Below, piece after piece: positions 60,959-64,000 of a stretch of DNA of 64,000 nucleotides. The position numbers and the translations under genes were made by a program. Numbering within the stretch: the stretch's first letter is position 1; each line of letters starts with the position of its first letter. The notes below the pieces were generated by a model that worked only from the letters and a program-made list of their open reading frames with translations, ran no database searches and had not been told where the DNA came from. This DNA is from JBBQFI01 sp038321775 (GTDB lineage Bacteria; Verrucomicrobiota; Verrucomicrobiia; Chthoniobacterales; UBA10450). Where the stretch lies: assembly GCA_038321775.1 (NCBI GenBank), contig JBBQFI010000005.1, positions 168,105 through 232,104 on the forward strand, given 5' to 3'.

Positions 60959-63790
60959 ATGCCGACTCCATTTTTTCGCGTTGCCTTGTGCGCTTGGACA
61001 TGCGCGTTCCTCAGTCAATCACTATGCGCGCAGGAAGATCAATCTTTGGCCCCGCCGACTGCTTCACCAGCCGCGTCGATCTCGCCGACCGTAGCGCAGA
61101 CTTCGGCGTCGCCTGTTCCGAGTGCAGTCGCTCCGACAAGTGGGCCGGTAGAACTGAACGACATTTACTTCAAGAATCTCAAGGTGCGTTGGATTGGACC
61201 GGCGGTGATGGGCGGCCGCGTTTCGGATATCGCGCTCGATCCGCACAATCCGGCAGTTTTCTACGTCGGCCTCGCGCACGGCGGTTTGTTCAAGACCGGC
61301 GACAACGGCGTCACTTTCAATCCGATCTTCGACAAGCAGCACTCCCTTTCAATTGGTGCGATCGCGATTGCGCCGTCGGACTCCGACGTCATTTGGGTCG
61401 GGAGCGGTGAGCCTAACGACCGCAATTCTTCCGGCTGGGGCGACGGCGTTTACCGTTCGACTGATGGAGGAGAACATTGGGAAAATATCGCATTAAAGGA
61501 TAGCCGCGAGATCGCGCGCATCGTGGTGCATCCGAAAAAGCCGGAGGTTGCATATGTCGCGGCGGTTGGACATCTCTGGAAAGATGGGGGCGAACGCGGC
61601 CTCTATAAAACAGCGGATGCCGGAAAGTCGTGGAAACTTGTTCTTGAAGCGCCCGCGCCTAACGACTCCAAGACCGGTTGCGGCGATGTGGTGCTTGATC
61701 CTTCGAACCCGGAAACGGTGTATGCAGCGCTTTATGCGCGGCAACGCACACCGTGGTCGTTCGCGTCGGGCGTGACAGCTACCGGCGGCGCCGACGTCGG
61801 CGGCATTTTCAAGAGCACGAACGGCGGTGCGACCTGGAAGAAATTAACGAACGGTTTGCCGTCAGAGACTGGGCGCATTGGCCTGGCGATTTCCGCGAGC
61901 AAACCGAAAGTGGTAATGGCGATCGTAGAAAGCGACGCGGGCGGCGCCAACGGCGACCTGCGTTCCATTCACAATCGAGCCGGCGGCGTTTTTCGCTCGG
62001 AGGATGGCGGTGAAAAATGGACGCGCATGAACGATATCGATCCGCGCCCGTTTTATTTCAGCCAGATTCGCGTCGATCCAGTGAACGATCAGCGTGTTTA
62101 CGTTTTGGGAATGGCCGTGCTGGTTTCGGATGATGGCGGCAAAAATTTTAGGGAAGATCTTTTCGAAAAAGTTCATCCGGATTGTCACGCGCTCGCGATT
62201 CAACCAAACAGCGCGCCCGCACCGAAGCCGCCGAAACCGGAGGACAAAAATAAACCGCCGAAGCCGCCGGTTTGTCAGCGTGTGATTCTTGGAACGGACG
62301 GCGGTGTTTATCAAAGTTACGGCGGCGGCAAAGGCTGGGAACACCTGAATCGTTTTCCAGCGGGCGAATTTTACCGCATCACGCTCGACGATATGCAGCC
62401 GTTTTATCGAATCGCGGGTGGATTGCAGGATAATGAAAGTTTCGCCGGACCGAATCAGGTGGCGACGAAGGAGGGGATTCTGAATTGCGATTGGTCGGCG
62501 CTTCCCGGTGGCGATGGATTCGGGGTCGTGTTTGATCCGACCGATCACGATGTTTTTTACGCGGAGAGTCAGGAGGGATTTGTCTACCGGATGAATTTGC
62601 GCAACGGCGAGCACAAGGCGCTGCGACCGGAGCCGCCGGAAGGCCAACCGCGTTATCGATTTCATTGGAATTCGCCGCTCATCGGCAGCAAACACAAACC
62701 GGGCGTGTTGTATCTGGCGGGCAATCGCGTTTTCCGCCTAACGAATGGAATGGAACAGTATCAGGTCATCAGTCCTGATCTCACGCGGAACGATCCGACG
62801 AAGATCGAGGCGACTGGCAGCGGCGCTGAAAATTTTGGCGTCGTTTATTCGTTAGCCGAGTCGCCCGTCCGTGCGGGAATGTTCTGGGCGGGAACGGACG
62901 ATGGGCGGCTTTGGGTAACGGAAAACGACGGCGGCAATTGGACGGAGTTGACGCAAAATCTTCCCGAGCCAGCGCGCGGCCAGTGGATCGTGCGCATCGA
63001 GCCGAGCGCGAAAGATCCAAAGGTCGCTTACGTCGCGACGAATGCCTATCGCACCGGCGACGATCGGCCGATGATTGTGCGCACAGCCGACCTTGGGAAA
63101 ACATGGCAGAGCATCGTCGGTGAAGGTTTGCCGCCTAACGACCCGGTGGAAGTTGTGCGCGAAGACCCGGTGAATCCGAATTTGCTCTACGCCGGAACGC
63201 ATTTCGGCCTTTACGCTTCGTTCGACCAAGGCAAACGCTGGGTGCGGTTCGATGATGTGCCGCCGTTGCGCGTGGACGATATCCAAATCCATCCGCGCAC
63301 AAACGATCTTGCCATCGCCACCCACGGCCGCAGCATCGCGATTCTCGATGATTCGACCGCGCTGCGCGAGCTGACGCCCGAGATCACGGCAAAGTCGATG
63401 CATTTGTTCACGGTCGCGCCGGCGAAGGGCTTCTATCTTTTGCCGGGCTGGGCCGAGTTCAACGGCAAGGGAGTTTATCGCGGCGAAAATCCGCCGGAAG
63501 GAGCGGTCTTCACTATTTGGGTAAAACAGTTCACCGGGGACGAAGTCAAAATCGCGATCACGAATGAGTCGGGGCAACCGGTGGCGAATTTAAAGGAAGC
63601 TGGGACACCGGGATTAACGCGATTGAACTGGGATCTGCGGCCAACCAAAGATGTTTTGATCGAATATGGCGGTGACGATCCAAAGAAGTTTGTGGCGAGC
63701 GGCGATTACACCGCGGAACTGACTTACGGAAAAGAGAAGGTGAAACAAAAGTTCCACGTCGACATCGCGGAAGGAATTAAGACGCGATAG
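60959..63790 (+). CDS. Large secreted VPS10/sortilin-like BNR beta-propeller protein
   Basis: 943 residues. Signal peptide FRVALCAWTCAFLSQSLCA, a Ser/Pro linker, then repeated BNR/Asp-box units: GVYRSTDGGEHWENI, GLYKTADAGKSWKLV, GIFKSTNGGATWKKL, VFRSEDGGEKWTRM and VLVSDDGGKNF. They form one or two seven- or ten-bladed propellers. A proline-rich insert (PAPKPPKPEDKNKPPKPP) splits them. The last 120 residues (VKQFTGDEVKIAITNESGQP) look like a C-terminal Ig/filamin-type domain. Such proteins are annotated as glycosyl hydrolase-like or sortilin; enzymatic activity is not established. Four octamers lie inside. Confidence 0.85.
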   Translation: MPTPFFRVALCAWTCAFLSQSLCAQEDQSLAPPTASPAASISPTVAQTSASPVPSAVAPTSGPVELNDIYFKNLKVRWIGPAVMGGRVSDIALDPHNPAVFYVGLAHGGLFKTGDNGVTFNPIFDKQHSLSIGAIAIAPSDSDVIWVGSGEPNDRNSSGWGDGVYRSTDGGEHWENIALKDSREIARIVVHPKKPEVAYVAAVGHLWKDGGERGLYKTADAGKSWKLVLEAPAPNDSKTGCGDVVLDPSNPETVYAALYARQRTPWSFASGVTATGGADVGGIFKSTNGGATWKKLTNGLPSETGRIGLAISASKPKVVMAIVESDAGGANGDLRSIHNRAGGVFRSEDGGEKWTRMNDIDPRPFYFSQIRVDPVNDQRVYVLGMAVLVSDDGGKNFREDLFEKVHPDCHALAIQPNSAPAPKPPKPEDKNKPPKPPVCQRVILGTDGGVYQSYGGGKGWEHLNRFPAGEFYRITLDDMQPFYRIAGGLQDNESFAGPNQVATKEGILNCDWSALPGGDGFGVVFDPTDHDVFYAESQEGFVYRMNLRNGEHKALRPEPPEGQPRYRFHWNSPLIGSKHKPGVLYLAGNRVFRLTNGMEQYQVISPDLTRNDPTKIEATGSGAENFGVVYSLAESPVRAGMFWAGTDDGRLWVTENDGGNWTELTQNLPEPARGQWIVRIEPSAKDPKVAYVATNAYRTGDDRPMIVRTADLGKTWQSIVGEGLPPNDPVEVVREDPVNPNLLYAGTHFGLYASFDQGKRWVRFDDVPPLRVDDIQIHPRTNDLAIATHGRSIAILDDSTALRELTPEITAKSMHLFTVAPAKGFYLLPGWAEFNGKGVYRGENPPEGAVFTIWVKQFTGDEVKIAITNESGQPVANLKEAGTPGLTRLNWDLRPTKDVLIEYGGDDPKKFVASGDYTAELTYGKEKVKQKFHVDIAEGIKTR

Positions 63791-63872
63791 AAAGGGGGGC
63801 GCTGCGTTGCAACGCCCTCGTTCCGTACGGCGACCATGGCCCGCAGCCGCTCTCAATTACTCGTTAGCCGAA

Positions 63873-64000
63873 CTAATCGCAATGGCGTCGGGCGTTGTCC
63901 GCTTCCGCTGCGAGCGTAAAGAGCGCGCGGAAGAATTCATTGGTTTGTCCTTTAAACAGACCGGACTTCGTCAGCGCGTTGGCGGCGGCGAGAGCCCCGG
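63873..64000 (-). CDS. C-terminal end of an unidentified protein (partial)
   Basis: From the window's right edge the minus strand is open for 41 codons and stops at TAG (63875-63873). The peptide contains ALAAANALTKSGLFKGQTNE and FFRALFTLAAEADNARRHCD. It is regular and helix-like, so a real coding tail is likely; no family is recognised. It converges on the VPS10 gene with 82 bp between stops. Confidence 0.5.
   Translation of the reverse strand, partial: GALAAANALTKSGLFKGQTNEFFRALFTLAAEADNARRHCD

Overview
The window looks like a piece of chromosome from a soil-type Verrucomicrobiota bacterium, probably near Chthoniobacter or Udaeobacter. This is inferred from family content: a secreted protease with Verrucomicrobia-style C-terminal repeats, DUF4912, DUF5069, an isolated prepilin-type protein, VPS10-like beta-propellers, and moderately high GC with short intergenic gaps. 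No rRNA or marker protein fixes the lineage. No CRISPR array, intact insertion sequence or prophage is visible.

Layout. 1-1.6 kb: end of an unknown gene, an MFS transporter and tRNA-Thr(UGU). 1.6-9.6 kb: a minus-strand run of oxidoreductases (a truncated quinone reductase, three SDRs, two aldo/keto reductases and a remnant of a third) headed by a TetR regulator with dyad sites around it; several genes are broken by single-base deletions. 10.1-11.75 kb: a secreted trypsin-like protease. 11.9-19.4 kb: a three-gene operon, A-T NRPS / cytochrome P450 / C-A-T-T-TE NRPS, joined by TAATG overlaps. Binding-pocket codes read from the sequence predict leucine for the first module and valine for the second. 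19.4-29.3 kb: GNAT, glycosyltransferases, trxB, a Fpg-family glycosylase, a molybdopterin oxidoreductase, a short MgtE, an epimerase and a methyltransferase. 30.1-37.3 kb: housekeeping genes (TVP38/DedA-like, mnmG, plsY, gpsA, purN, rfaE2, lipid kinase, DUF4912). 37.3-41.9 kb: a complete branched-chain amino acid ABC transporter (livFGMHK order on the plus strand). 42-45.4 kb: secreted amidohydrolase, DUF885 peptidase and a frameshifted gene. 45.5-48.8 kb: a truncated response regulator and a fasciclin-MsrB-ECF sigma-RskA-like anti-sigma group. 49-52.6 kb: a truncated membrane protein, a secreted protein with a caspase-like His/Cys pattern, bioB and a prepilin-type protein. 52.8-57 kb: dnaK-groES-groEL. 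57-60.9 kb: small accessory genes (DUF5343 plus HEPN, DUF2314, VapBC, DUF5069). 61-63.8 kb: a large VPS10/BNR protein. The window ends inside a minus-strand gene.

The strongest unexplained signal is a non-palindromic octamer, TCGTTAGG/CCTAACGA, found by hand 43 times (about 2 expected by chance), equally on both strands, inside genes and at gene junctions. In one place it forms an inverted pair exactly between two convergent stop codons. This is how DNA uptake sequences behave in Neisseria and Haemophilus. The NRPS operon carries six copies, which suggests it is a long-term resident; 5.6-11.2 kb and 52.3-61.4 kb carry none.

All calls were made by reading sequence and translations, with no database search.
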